Assembly: GCA_951812925.1 (NCBI GenBank)
Contig: OX638371.1
Span: forward strand, 35,004,101-35,068,100
From: Calliopum simillimum
Taxonomy: Eukaryota; Arthropoda; Insecta; Diptera; Lauxaniidae
DNA: 64,000 nt
Direction: 5' to 3'
A program made the translations under genes and the position numbers. The notes under the pieces are model-generated. The model was not told the origin of the DNA and ran no database searches. It worked only from the letters and a program-made list of their open reading frames with translations. Position 1 is the first letter of the stretch. Every line of letters starts with the position of its first letter. Of the stretch, positions 45,695-56,346 are shown piece by piece.

Positions 45695-46130
45695 AAACGA
45701 AATCGATTCAGTCCCTGTTTCTATACTTAAATCTCAAGCGATTTGATTGATTTTTTTTTTTTGTTGGAAAGTTTGTAAGAAGGAGCAGTGCATAGGGCTA
45801 TATCTTTTTTAAAAGTGGGCGGTGCCACACCCCTAAATGGAAAAAACGATCTCACGGCTAAACCACTGCAGCGATTTTCACGAAATTTGGTATAGAGAGA
45901 GGATTAACGCTAAGGAATAATAACATGACCATTATGATTTTCAGTGGGTGGTACCACGCCCCTAAATGGAAAAACAATTTCACGGCTAAACCACTACATT
46001 GACTTTTTTAAAATTGGGTATACAGATAGGGCTAACACAAAGGAATGAGAATATGAGAATATGCTCACGGCATTGATTTTGGTGAATTTTGGTATGGGGA
46101 CAGAATAAGCAGGACGGAAAGATATCAAAA
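45695..46130. repeat. Interspersed repeat with 129-bp internal period
   Basis: GGTGCCACACCCCTAAATGG (45821) and GGTACCACGCCCCTAAATGG (45950) start two units that continue with CACGGCTAAACCACT and a ...TTGGTATA.AGA...GGNNTAAC segment. Related pieces are at 39465-39660 and 49215-49330. Confidence 0.8.
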
Positions 46131-47033
46131 ACTTTTTGCTCTTTAGTAGGAGTAACATGACTCTAAATGACAAGCACGCTATTGCAACTAAGCTGCTGCA
46201 CCGATTTTTATGAATGCAGATAACCAGAACCCTAAGGAAGAATATTAAAAGCTTTTTGTGTTTTATAGACCAAGGCTTTATAGTCAGATCAAAATGGTCG
46301 AATTTCGGCCATAAGGCGAACTCTACTTTTAATAAAGAAGTGAATTTTTTTTTTTTTTTTTTGAAAATTGACAACAAACAAAAACAAGGAAAATCATTTT
46401 AAATACATATCGATACATCCAACGTTAAAGTTTGTAACTCAAGTTACCAACTTTATACGGGACAATGATTTCCGAAATCTGCGCATTAGACTCCATCTTG
46501 TGTCAAATTTTAGTACTTCTAGCTTGAAATTTGAAGGGCCGGGAGCAATTTTTGAAGTTACAACCTAAGTATATTTTACTGAGGTCTTAATGCAAAAACT
46601 TGGCAACTTAAGTTGATAACTTATGCACGGGACAAAAATAAACAAATTGCGTTGGTAACTTAACTTACAAAGTTATAAGTCAATTTTTCTTTAAAAATCA
46701 GTGGTTGTAAGTCCTACATACCAACGTTATGTCCGTAAAATAATTTTAATGCTAGTTGCCAAATTAAGTTAAGAACTTTCTTCATGGAACTGAAAGAGAA
46801 CATTAGTTGGTAACTAGAGTTACAATTCATATGAATTCATTTTATCCAAATTATAAGTTGAAATTGTTGATATCTCTGTAAATCAATTTGGAATAGTCGA
46901 AAAACCTTTATTTTGTCTAAAGATTTCAAAAGTATTTATTCAATTTTTGTTTTTGGTTTTCTTGTTTTAACGAAAATAATACAAAAGTGATCATAACTAA
47001 AAATTACTATAGACTGTTTCCATTTCAATTCAA
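46131..47033. other. Gene-free stretch with dispersed GGTAACTnnnnTTAC motifs
   Basis: Motif copies: TGTAACTCAAGTTACC (46433-46448), GGTAACTTAACTTAC (46653-46667) and GGTAACTAGAGTTAC (46809-46823). No coding signal. Confidence 0.6.
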
Positions 47034-48953
47034 CCGGTGAGTGTGCACTTAGGTTTGCAAATCAACTTCAAACTAGCAAAATATTTTTCTACAATCAAAA
47101 TAAGGGAACATGTATTTTTTTTTTTTTGGTTTGGACCAAAATTGGGGATTTTATGGCGTTTTGTAGGAATTTTGCCGAAAATTTAATTTTGAAAAATTCA
47201 TGAAGTGTAATCGGTTTTTTCAACCGCATTTCTTTATTTCTCAACTGATTTACATGAATCAAAATTTATTTGGTGCATAATGAAATTCTTTTAAGTAATG
47301 ATTAAAAAAAAAATTTCTTTAACCCTTACTTTCCTTAAAATTGATGTTTATATTTTAAATAACAATGCTAATTTTCTCAAAAACACCATCTTTTTTTTTC
47401 TCGAAAATTTGCACAGTGATAGTAAGGCACGTCCTCTTTATTCCAGTAATGGCGGTTTTCTTGCTTTTTTCGTTATAAGTGTAAAATTTGCAAATTTTTA
47501 ACGTTAATATTGAGTTCTTCTATACAAAATGAATAAAAAAAATTACACAGTTCCATTTTCACTTTCCTAGACGGTTTTGCGATACTGATTCCGAAAATGG
47601 CACTTACATTCTTCTACCATTTTTGGTTTTCAAGATATCTTGAAAAACTTGAATAAAACCCATAAATTTGAAAAAAACCGAATTCTTAATTTTTGAGACA
47701 CAAAATTCATTTATAGTAAGTTAGATGGAACTTAAATATACTCACGGTATAGAAAACCAAGCATTGTTTTGTTTTTTGCGATTTGACCGTACCTTTGCTT
47801 TTGTTTTTCTTAGAAAGTTATCGGGATTTTTATTAGTTTCTTTTTCGATTGCTTCATGTAATTTCGCGACACATCATAGTCTGTGAAATGACCACACGGC
47901 TGCTATCCAGACTGCTTGTGAGTTTCTAACTCAAGTGCTAAAACTGACACCAGCTATTCAATTAAAAATTTTGCTGTTGATGAACTTTATTCCTTTAGAA
48001 TAAACAAAATTGAACAGTGGAAAAATGCAAAGAAATGCAAAAGTATTCAAAAATGCCATGTTTGGAAGAGTGAGGGAAGCAGAGGGTTAACTTCTTGTTA
48101 CATAGCCAGAACAGCACAACACAATTACACGAAAGTAATCGAAAAAAAAACTAATAAAAATTCCGAGAACTTTCGAAGAAAAACAAAAGCCAAGGTACGG
48201 TCAAATCGCAAAAAACACAAACAATGCTTGGTTTTCTATACCGTGAGTATATTTAAGTTCCATCTAACTTACTATAAATGAATTTTGTGTCTCAAAAATA
48301 AAGAATTCGGTTTTTTTCAAATTTATGGGTTTTATTCAAGTTTTTCAAGATATCTTGAAAACTAAAAATGGTAGAAGAATGTAAGTGCCATTTTCGGAAT
48401 CAGTATCGCAAAACCGTCTAGGAAAGTGAAAATGGAACTGTGTAATTTTTTTTATTCATTTTGTATAGAAGAACTCAATATTAACGTTAAAAATTTCAAA
48501 TTTTACACTTATAACGAAAAAAGCAAGAAAACCGCTATTACTGGAATAAAGAGGACGTGCTTTACTATCACTGTGCAAATTTTCGAGAAAAAAAAAGATG
48601 GTGTTTTTGAGAAAATTAGCATTTTTATTCAAAATATAAAAATCAATTTGAAGGAAAGTAAGGGTTAAAGAAATTTTTTTTTTAATCATTACTTAAAAGA
48701 ATTTCATTATGCACCAAATAAATTTTGATTCATGTAAATCAGTTGAGAAATAAAGAAATGCGGTTGAAAAAACCGATTACACTTCATGAATTTTTCAAAA
48801 TTAAATTTTCGGCAAAATTCCTACAAAACGCCATAAAATCCCCAATTTTGGTCCAAACCAAAAAAAAAAAAATACATGTTCCCTTATTTTGATTGTAGAA
48901 AAATATTTTGCTAGTTTGAAGTTGATTTGCAAACCTAAGTGCACACTCACCGG
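47034..48953. mobile_element. 1.9-kb near-perfect palindrome (foldback element)
   Basis: Left arm 47034-47873 and right arm 48124-48953 are inverted copies over about 830 bp with only scattered mismatches. They start CCGGTGAGTGTGCACTTAGG and end CCTAAGTGCACACTCACCGG. The spacer is about 250 bp. The small frames in the arms (47298-47501 and 48456-48689, nearly identical) are mirror images of one another and not evidence for a gene. No flanking duplication is clear. Confidence 0.93.
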
Positions 48954-49638
48954 ACTCCAATGCGTGATAACGGCGGACAATCAGTGTCCCAATCCTCCCT
49001 TTTTGTTAAATCAAAAGATTAATCTGCAAAGTAAAAAAAAAAATCCAAAAGATTAATTGGTTAAAAAAAAAGTTATAGCATTTTTTGTTGGTAGCAGCTT
49101 TCATCAGCCACCCTGTACCAAGTTGTACAGCAAAAGCCTTGTGGCCAAAAATCGATCATTTCAATATGACTTTAAGTGGCAGAGAGCATATTATAGTTAC
49201 TTAATGTTAACCCTATTTATTCGTGGAAAATACGCTCTCACAGCTGAACCGCTGCGTTGATTTTCATAAAATTCGGTATAAGGGCAGGGTTAACACTACG
49301 GAACGATAATATAAACTTTTTGTTTTCCAGTGGCCTGTCCAACTAAAAGTCAAATTAAAATGGTCAAATTTCGGCCGAAAGGCCGACTTTAAATTCATAG
49401 CTCATATTATCGTTCCCTAGTGGCCTTGTCGAATATGCAATATCTCTTGCGATTAATGATTGACACTATTTTTATTTATGTTTGCGCTGAGTTTTGTATC
49501 GCAGCAAAGACAATTCGATTTTTTTTTCTTTTAACTTAATAATAAAAAACAGTTTTTTCTTTTGTTAGGAACAAAAAACAAAAAAAAAAAAGAATACAAA
49601 AATAAGTAATTGTAAAAAGCAGAAATAATTGTATAATA
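48954..49638. other. Gene-free stretch
   Basis: Contains a fragment (49215-49330) of the CTCAC.GCT.AACCGCTGC repeat family; nothing else recognised. Confidence 0.5.
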
Positions 49639-51126
49639 ACACACCTGTCCCCACGTGTTTTAAATAAAAAGTGCTTGCACCCAAAATGTTTTTTTGGAGA
49701 AATGTGCGGAATGACTGGGATCAAACATGTATAGCTCTTTTTTCAAAGTGAACGGCACTTTTTCAAACCAGCGCCAAAAAACCCATTTTTTAGGACGGGG
49801 CTCTATACTAAATCTAAAAAAAAATTGACTAATTGCACAAAGTTACCTGCTTGTCTTTAAATTATAAAACCGTAATTTGCAAAATCCTATCAAATATCGT
49901 CTACGAGATATTGCGTTTTTACTTAATTTTTTGAGTTTCTATTAAAAAATTAAATTTTTGCGTACAAAAAAAAAAAAATAATGATCAATATATAGAAACA
50001 AAAATAGTCAATTCTAATGTATTTTTTGACGGTAAGTCCGAATCTGGTCTTAAAATTTCTCTATGACTTCTGAATTTTGAGATATCCTAACCTGAAATTT
50101 TGGCATGTACGGTTTTTTTACCACTTTTGAGGTTATATAACAGGACCAGGTAACTGGTCATCATAAAACTCGATAGGGTTTTTAAAAGTACCATTCTTTT
50201 TCTTTAAAACTCACTTTGATTTATATCGATATCTTTATTTTTCTCCGAAATATCCTAACCTAAAAAAAGTTCAAAAAGTGCATGAAAGACGCCATTGGGA
50301 ACATTGGTTGATTTATATAAAATGTTGTTAAAATGATTATGGTAAATTACAAGTGACAATAATTACTTTTTACTGAAACATTATCCATTCTTAAACATCA
50401 TGATCATTTTTAACAACTTTTTATACATATCAACTAATGTTGCCAATCACGTCTTTCGTGCACTTTTTGAACTTTTTTTAGGTTAGGATATTTCGGAGAA
50501 AAATATAGATATCGATATGAATCAAAATGAGTTTTAAAGAAAAAGAATAGTACTTTTAAAAATCTTATCGAGTTTTATGATGTACAATTACCTGGTCCTG
50601 TTATATAACCTCAAAAGTGGTAAAAAAACCGTACATGCCAAAATTTCAGGTTAGGATATCTCAAAATTCAGAAGTCATAGAGAAATTTTAAGACCAGGTT
50701 CGGATTTAACGTCAAAAAATACATTAGAATTGACTATTTTTGTTTCTACATCTTGATCATTATTTTTTTTGTACGTAAAAGTTTAATTTTTTAATAGAAA
50801 CTCAAAAAATTAAGTAAAAACGCAATATCTCGTAAACGATATTTGATAGGATTTTGCAATTTACGGTTTTATAATTTACAGACAAGCAGGTAACTTTCTG
50901 CATACCCTTTTTTTCTATCCGTTTTAGTCAATTTTTTTTTTTAGTTTTAATATATGTAGAGCCCCGTGCTAAAAAATGGGTTTTTCGGCGCTGGTTTGAA
51001 AAAGTGCCGTTCACTTTGAAAAAAGAGCTATATATGTTTGATCCCAGAGTCATTCCGCACATATCCCCAAAAAAACATTTTGGGTGCAAGCAATTTTTAT
51101 TTAAAACACATGGGGACAGGTGTGAT
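49639..51126. repeat. Palindromic element F, copy 1
   Basis: The arms of about 0.7 kb start CACACCTGTCCCCACGTGTT / end ACACATGGGGACAGGTGTG and share GTGCTTGCACCC.AAA, GACAAGCAGGTAACTT, GTACATGCCAAAATTTCAGG and GTTAGGATAT blocks. The centre is near 50385. It directly precedes the THAP-like exon at 51189. Confidence 0.88.
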
Positions 51127-51188
51127 AAGTAGAAGTAGATATATAAGTAGAAGTAGATATACATATGTATGTATAAGTAGAAGTAGAT

Positions 51189-52016
51189 ATGTCACGCCAA
51201 TGCAAAGCATTTGAAATTAATCCACAAAAATTAGATCCAAAAATATCAATGCATAGGTTTCCTAAGGATGTATTTTTGTATAAAGAGTGGTTTAATTTTT
51301 TAGCGAAAATTGGAAAAAATAATTTCAGAAAAAATCAAATGCATATATTTATGAAGTAGACATTTTGAAAATAAACAGTTTACAGCTGCTGGTCAGTTAA
51401 TATCGACAGCTGTCCCTTCTGCAGATTCGAGTTTGGCTGATGTGGAGCTGCAGCAACATAATGAAGAGAAGAATATAGTGGAGATGGAGACAAGTTATGA
51501 GAAGGAAGGATCTCATGATGTGGAGATTCTGCCAGATAACCCATCCATCATTAAATCCACAAAAGTTTTTGGACATGGATTTAATCCAAATGTGGAAAAA
51601 AACTTGCTTGATTTAGCATATTTACTTGATGCAAATGTTTATAGTAAAATTTGCATGTTCCAATTCGACGAAAGTGCATTTACAAAAGGACTACAGTACA
51701 ATGCTTTTATTCGGCATATAGTAAGTACTGAAAAAAATTGTTTAAGGAACAGGAACCGACGAAACTCGAAAACAATGTATGCGTTGTAGAAATCAATGGA
51801 ATAAAGGAAAAGTGGAGTCGGAAACACAGGTACCGTTTAAAAAATGAACCAATTAGTTCGGAAGAAATCATGGAAATGTTGGAATAAATTGTTCAATTCG
51901 CATTTCTTCATGAACTCGTACCAATAACTTTAGTATGCGATCGAGCGTCAACATATGAGAAAGCCTTAAAAACGTTAAAACAACTATTAAAGCACCTATT
52001 AAAGCACTATCGATAA
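51189..52016 (+). pseudogene. P/THAP9-like transposase, N-terminal part, copy 1
   Basis: A 56-codon frame at 51189-51359 starts MSRQCKAFEINPQKLDPKIS and continues MHRFPKDVFLYKEWFNFLAK. It keeps the HxFPxD and Trp of a THAP zinc finger but not its full C2CH set. A second frame, open from about 51385 to a GTAAGT donor at 51721, contains GHGFNPNVEKNLLDLAYLLD and YSKICMFQFDESAFTKGLQY, the FDE region of P-superfamily transposases. A third block reads VCVVEINGIKEKW and, after a TAA, LVPITLVCDRASTYEKALKT, the catalytic VCDxGxxN-type segment. Shared stops show that it was already dead before being duplicated. Confidence 0.6.
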
Positions 52017-52204
52017 AATGTGATATATACTGTCAAAAAAAAAAGAGGAAGGCTAGTACAAAAAGAAGCTAGTTATTATGATTGTAACAAGGTGGCTGCA
52101 TCTCTAGTTTTCTTGGTTTTATTTCTCTGGTTTTTTTGGCATCCACAGACTAACATAGTTAAATAAAAAAATATTCTGGTAAGCGTTTGTTTATATAATT
52201 TTTT

Positions 52205-52630
52205 AGAAATACGCTCAGAGAAGGAGGCGTGGCAGATATAGAAAAGAATATATATCTTGTTCAGCGTCACTCCTGAGTCGATATAGCCATGTCCGTCTGT
52301 CTGGCTGGCTGGCTGGGTGGCTGTATGTGGAAATACACTTTTTGGGAACACTGAGCAAAATAATTCAATAAAATTTGGTGCACAGCCGCCTCCGTCGTCA
52401 AAGTTAGCTCGGGGGGATTGAAAATGAGCGAAATCTGTCAACGGACACGCCTACCGCCCATACAAAAAATATATTCAAAATGCAACTTTTAGAGTATTTT
52501 TCACAATAATGCAACCAAAATACACATAAATACTAAGAATTGTAAGCGCAAGCTCTAAAGAAAAACTAGGTGAATTTGGACAAGAGGGCGTGGCACCTCT
52601 CATATAATCAAAAACTTCAAAACGCTATAT
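52205..52630 (-). repeat. Interspersed repeat RepA, partial copy 3
   Basis: AGAGAAGGAGGCGTGGCAGA...TCTGTCTGGCTGGCTGG...GAGGGCGTGGCACCTCTCAT follows copy 2 without the mariner. It therefore provides the empty-site sequence for that insertion. Confidence 0.85.
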
Positions 52631-52639
52631 ATGCTTTTA

Positions 52640-53075
52640 AAGAAAAAGAATGGTACTTTTAAAAACCCTATCGAGTTTTATGATGACCAGTTACCTGGTC
52701 CTGTTATTTAACCTCAAAAGTGGTAAAAAAACCGTACATGCCAAAATTTCAGGTTAGGATATCTCAAAATTCAGAAGTCATAGAGAAATTTTAAGACCAG
52801 ATTCGGACTTACCGTCAAAAAATACATTAGAATTGACTATTTTTGTTTCTATATATTGATCATTTTTTTTTTTTTTTGTACGCAAAAATTTAATTTTTTA
52901 ATAGAAACTCAAAAAATTAAGTAAAAACGCAATATCTCGTAGACGATATTTGATAGGATTTTGCAAATTACGGTTTTATAATTTAAAGACAAGCAGGTAA
53001 CTTTGTGCATACTCTTTTTTTGTATCCGTTTTAGTCAATTTTTTTTTTAGTTTTAGTATAGAGCCCCGTGCTATG
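52640..53075. repeat. Half copy of palindromic element F
   Basis: Matches the right arm of F (50530-50960), including TGGTCCTGTTATTTAACCTC and TAGAGCCCCGTGCTA. The left arm is missing. Confidence 0.85.
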
Positions 53076-53104
53076 TTTGAGGAAATTGAAGAAAAACAGA
53101 TTTT

Positions 53105-53428
53105 GCTAAGAAAATAAGAGAAATTGAGAAAGTTTCTGAAATTTTTATTGATAGCGAAATTTCAAAACTTTCACAATTATGCACAAATATAAAAGAAATT
53201 AGCAATAATTTCTATGTTTCAATTACTAAAATATGTATAAATGTTTATAATTTAGAGTTTAATCGAAATTGGCACTTTGTTATTTTTAATATTATAAAAG
53301 AAGGTAGCATTAAGGAAATTACAAAAACCAGCTCTTTGTTTAGTGAATATAAAAAATGTAGACATAATGAAAAAATGCTAGATCATTTTATTGAAATGTT
53401 ATTGCATGTGGGTACAGCTATAAAATAA
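53105..53428 (+). pseudogene. Third exon-like frame of the P-like unit, copy 1
   Basis: An open frame of 107 codons with no ATG at its start follows an acceptor-like TTTTGCTAAG. It reads AKKIREIEKVSEIFIDSEIS, LEFNRNWHFVIFNIIKEGSI and DHFIEMLLHVGTAIK before TAA. It is nearly identical to 56028-56346 and holds the same place after the P-like N-terminal exons in each duplicate. I do not recognise the domain. It could be a downstream exon of the P-like gene. Confidence 0.4.
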
Positions 53429-53436
53429 AAAGACTA

Positions 53437-54757
53437 AAACGGATACAAAAAAAAGAGTATGCACAAAATTACCTGCTTGTCTGTAAATTATAAAACCGTA
53501 ATTTGCAAAATCCTATCAAATATCGTCTACGAGATATTGCGTTTTTAATTAATTTTTTGAGTTTCTATTAAAAAATTAAATTTTTGCGTACAAAAAAAAA
53601 AATAATGATCAATATATAGAAACAAAAATAGTCAATTCTAATGTATTTTTTGACGGTAAGTCCGAATCTGGTCTTTAAATTTCTCTATGACTTCTGAATT
53701 TTGAGATATCCTAACCTGAAATTTTGGCATGTACGGTTTTTTTACCACTTTTGAGGTTATGTAACAGGACCAGGTAACTGCTCATCATAAAACTCGATAG
53801 GGTTTTTAAAAGTACTATTCTTTTTCTTTAAAACTCATTTTGATTTATATCGATATCTTTATTTTTCTCCGAAATATCCTAACCTAAAAAAAGTTCAAAA
53901 AGTGCATGAAAGACGCCATTGGGAACATTGGTTGATTTATATAAAATGTTGTTAAAAATGATTATGGTAAATTACAAGTGACAATAATTACTTTTTACTG
54001 AAACATTCTCCATTCTTAAACATCATGATCATTTTTAACAACTTTTTATACATTTCAACTAATGTTGCCAATCACGTCTTTCGTGCACTTTTTGAACTTT
54101 TTTTAGGTTAGGATATTTCGGAGAAAAATATGGATATCGATATGAATCAAAATGAGTTTTAAAGAAAAAAAAAATAGTACTTTTAAAAATCTTATCGAGT
54201 TTTATGATGTACAATTACCTGGTCCTGTTATATAACCTCAAAAGTGGTAAAAAAACCATACATGCCAAAATTTCAGGTTAGGATATCTCAAAATTCAGAA
54301 ATCATAGAGAAATTTTAAGACCAGGTTCGGATTTAACGTCAAAAAATACATTAGAATTGACTATTTTTGTTTCTATATATTGATCATTATTTTTTTTGTA
54401 CGCAAAAGTTTAATTTTTTAATAGAAACTCAAAAAATTAAGTAAAAACGCAATATCTCGTAAACGATATTTGATAGGATTTTGCAATTTACGGTTTTATA
54501 ATTTACAGACAAGCAGGTAACTTTCTGCATACTCTTTTTTTTTCTATCCCTTTTAGTAAATTTTTTTTTTTTAGTTTTAATATAGAGCCCCGTGCTAAAA
54601 AATGGGTTTTTCGGCGTTGGTTTGAAAAAGTGGCGTTCACTTTGAAAAAAGAGCTATATATGTTTGATCCCAGAGTCATTCCGCACATATCCCCAAAAAA
54701 ACATTTTGGGTGCAAGCACTTTTTATTTAAAGCAGGTGTGATAAGTAGAAGCAGGTG
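53437..54757. repeat. Palindromic element F, copy 2
   Basis: Arms mirror about a centre near 54000 as in copy 1; the outermost left segment of the palindrome (CACACCTGTCC... to CTAGATTTAG) is absent. It ends GGTGCAAGCACTTTTTATTT and runs straight into a GTAGAAGTAGATATA tandem stretch and the second THAP-like exon. Confidence 0.86.
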
Positions 54758-54823
54758 TGATAAGTAGAAGTAGATATATAAGTAGAAGTAGATATACATA
54801 TGTATGTATAAGTAGAAGTAGAT

Positions 54824-55638
54824 ATGTCACGCCAATGCAAAGCATTTGAAATTAATCCACAAAAATATCAATGCATAGGTTTCCTAAGGATGTATTTTTG
54901 TATAAAGAGTGGTTTAATTTTTTAGCGAAAATTGGAAAAAATAATTTCAGAAAAAATCAAATGCATATATTTATGAAGTAGACATTTTGAAAATAAACAG
55001 TTTACAGCTGCTGGTCAGTTAATATCGACAGCTGTCCCTTCTGCAGATTCGAGTTTGGCTGATGTGGAGCTGCAGCAACATAATGAAGAGAAGAATATAG
55101 TGGAGATGGAGACGAGTTATGAGAAGGAAGGATCTCATAATGTGGAGATTCTGCCAGATAACCCATCCATCATTACATCCAGAAAAGTTTTTGGACATGG
55201 ATTTAATCCAAATGTGGAAAAAAATTTGCTTGATTTAGCATATTTACTTGATGCAAATGTTTATAGTAAAATTTGCATGTTCCAATTCGACGAAAGTGCA
55301 TTTACAAAAGGACTACAGTACAATGCTTCTATTCGGCATATAGTAAGTACTGAAAAAAATTGTTTAAGGAACAGGAACCGACGAAACTCGAAAACAATGT
55401 ATGAGTTGTAGAAATCAATGGAATAAAGGAAAAGTGGAGTCGGAAACACAGGTACCGTTTAAAAAATGAACCAATTAGTTCGGAAGAAATCATGGAAATG
55501 TTGGAATAAATTGTTCAATTCGCATTTCTTCATGAACTCGTACCAATAGCTTTAGTATGCGATCGAGCGTCAACATATGAGAAAGCCTTAAAAACGTTAA
55601 AACAACTATTAAAGCACCTATTAAAGCACTATCGATAA
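54824..55638 (+). pseudogene. P/THAP9-like transposase, N-terminal part, copy 2
   Basis: Nearly identical to 51189-52016. A 13-bp deletion (ATTAGATCCAAAA missing after position 54860) shifts the THAP-like frame. The next exon keeps its frame to the same GTAAGT donor, with D to N, K to T and T to R changes around SHNVEILPDNPSIITSRKVF. The third block keeps the same internal TAA. It is a tandem duplicate, not an independent insertion. Confidence 0.6.
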
Positions 55639-55839
55639 AATGTGATATATACTTTCAAAAAAAAAGAGGATGGCTAGTACAAAAAGAAGCTAGTTATTAT
55701 GATTGTAACAAGGTGGCTGCATCTCTAGTTTTCTTGGTTTTATTTCTGTTTTTTTTGGCATCCACAGACTAACATTGTTAAATAAAAAAATATTCTGGTA
55801 AGCGTTTGTTTATATAATTTTTTGTTAAAGTTCGAAATG

Positions 55840-56012
55840 GCCAAATATTTTAGAAGCTGAACGTTAAATCAAAAAATGAAAAAACACGTATCCAATAATT
55901 TTTAGAGATCTATTCAACGATATGAAGTTTGACCCCCCATCGCCTCCCCCCCAACGGGGGTGGGGAGGGGGAAAGTTCAAAATTTTAAATGGAAACACCC
56001 ATTTTTTATTGA
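55840..56012 (-). repeat. Internal fragment of the Transib-like A/B element
   Basis: The reverse complement matches 6840-6995 and 29340-29500: GGGGGTTTCCATTTAAAATT-type text, the (C)CCCCGCCCCACCCCC tract and ATCGTTGAATAGATC. No termini are present. It lies in the presumed intron of P-like copy 2. Confidence 0.8.
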
Positions 56013-56027
56013 AGAAAAACAGATTTT

Positions 56028-56346
56028 GCTAGGAAAATAAGAGAAAATGAGAAAGTTTCTGAAATTTTTATTGATAGCGAAATTTCAAAACTTTCACAAT
56101 TATGCACAAATATAAAAGAAATTAGCAATAATTTCTATGTTTCAATTACTAAAATATGTATAAATGTTTATAATTTAGAGTTTAATCGAAATTGGCACTT
56201 TGTTATTTTTAATATTATAAAAGAAGGTAGCATTAAGGAAATTACAAAAACCAGCTCTTTGTTTAGTGAATATAAAAAATGTAGACATAATGAAAAAATG
56301 CTAGATCATTTTATTGAAATGTTATTGCATGTGGGTACAGCTATAA
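56028..56346 (+). pseudogene. Third exon-like frame of the P-like unit, copy 2
   Basis: Same frame as 53105-53428 with few differences (RKIRENEKVSEIF near the start). It ends in an A-run where copy 1 has TAA. Confidence 0.4.

Noticed and set aside
47298..48689. Near-identical 67- and 77-codon frames on opposite strands
   Set aside because: They are mirror images created by the palindrome arms, not two genes.
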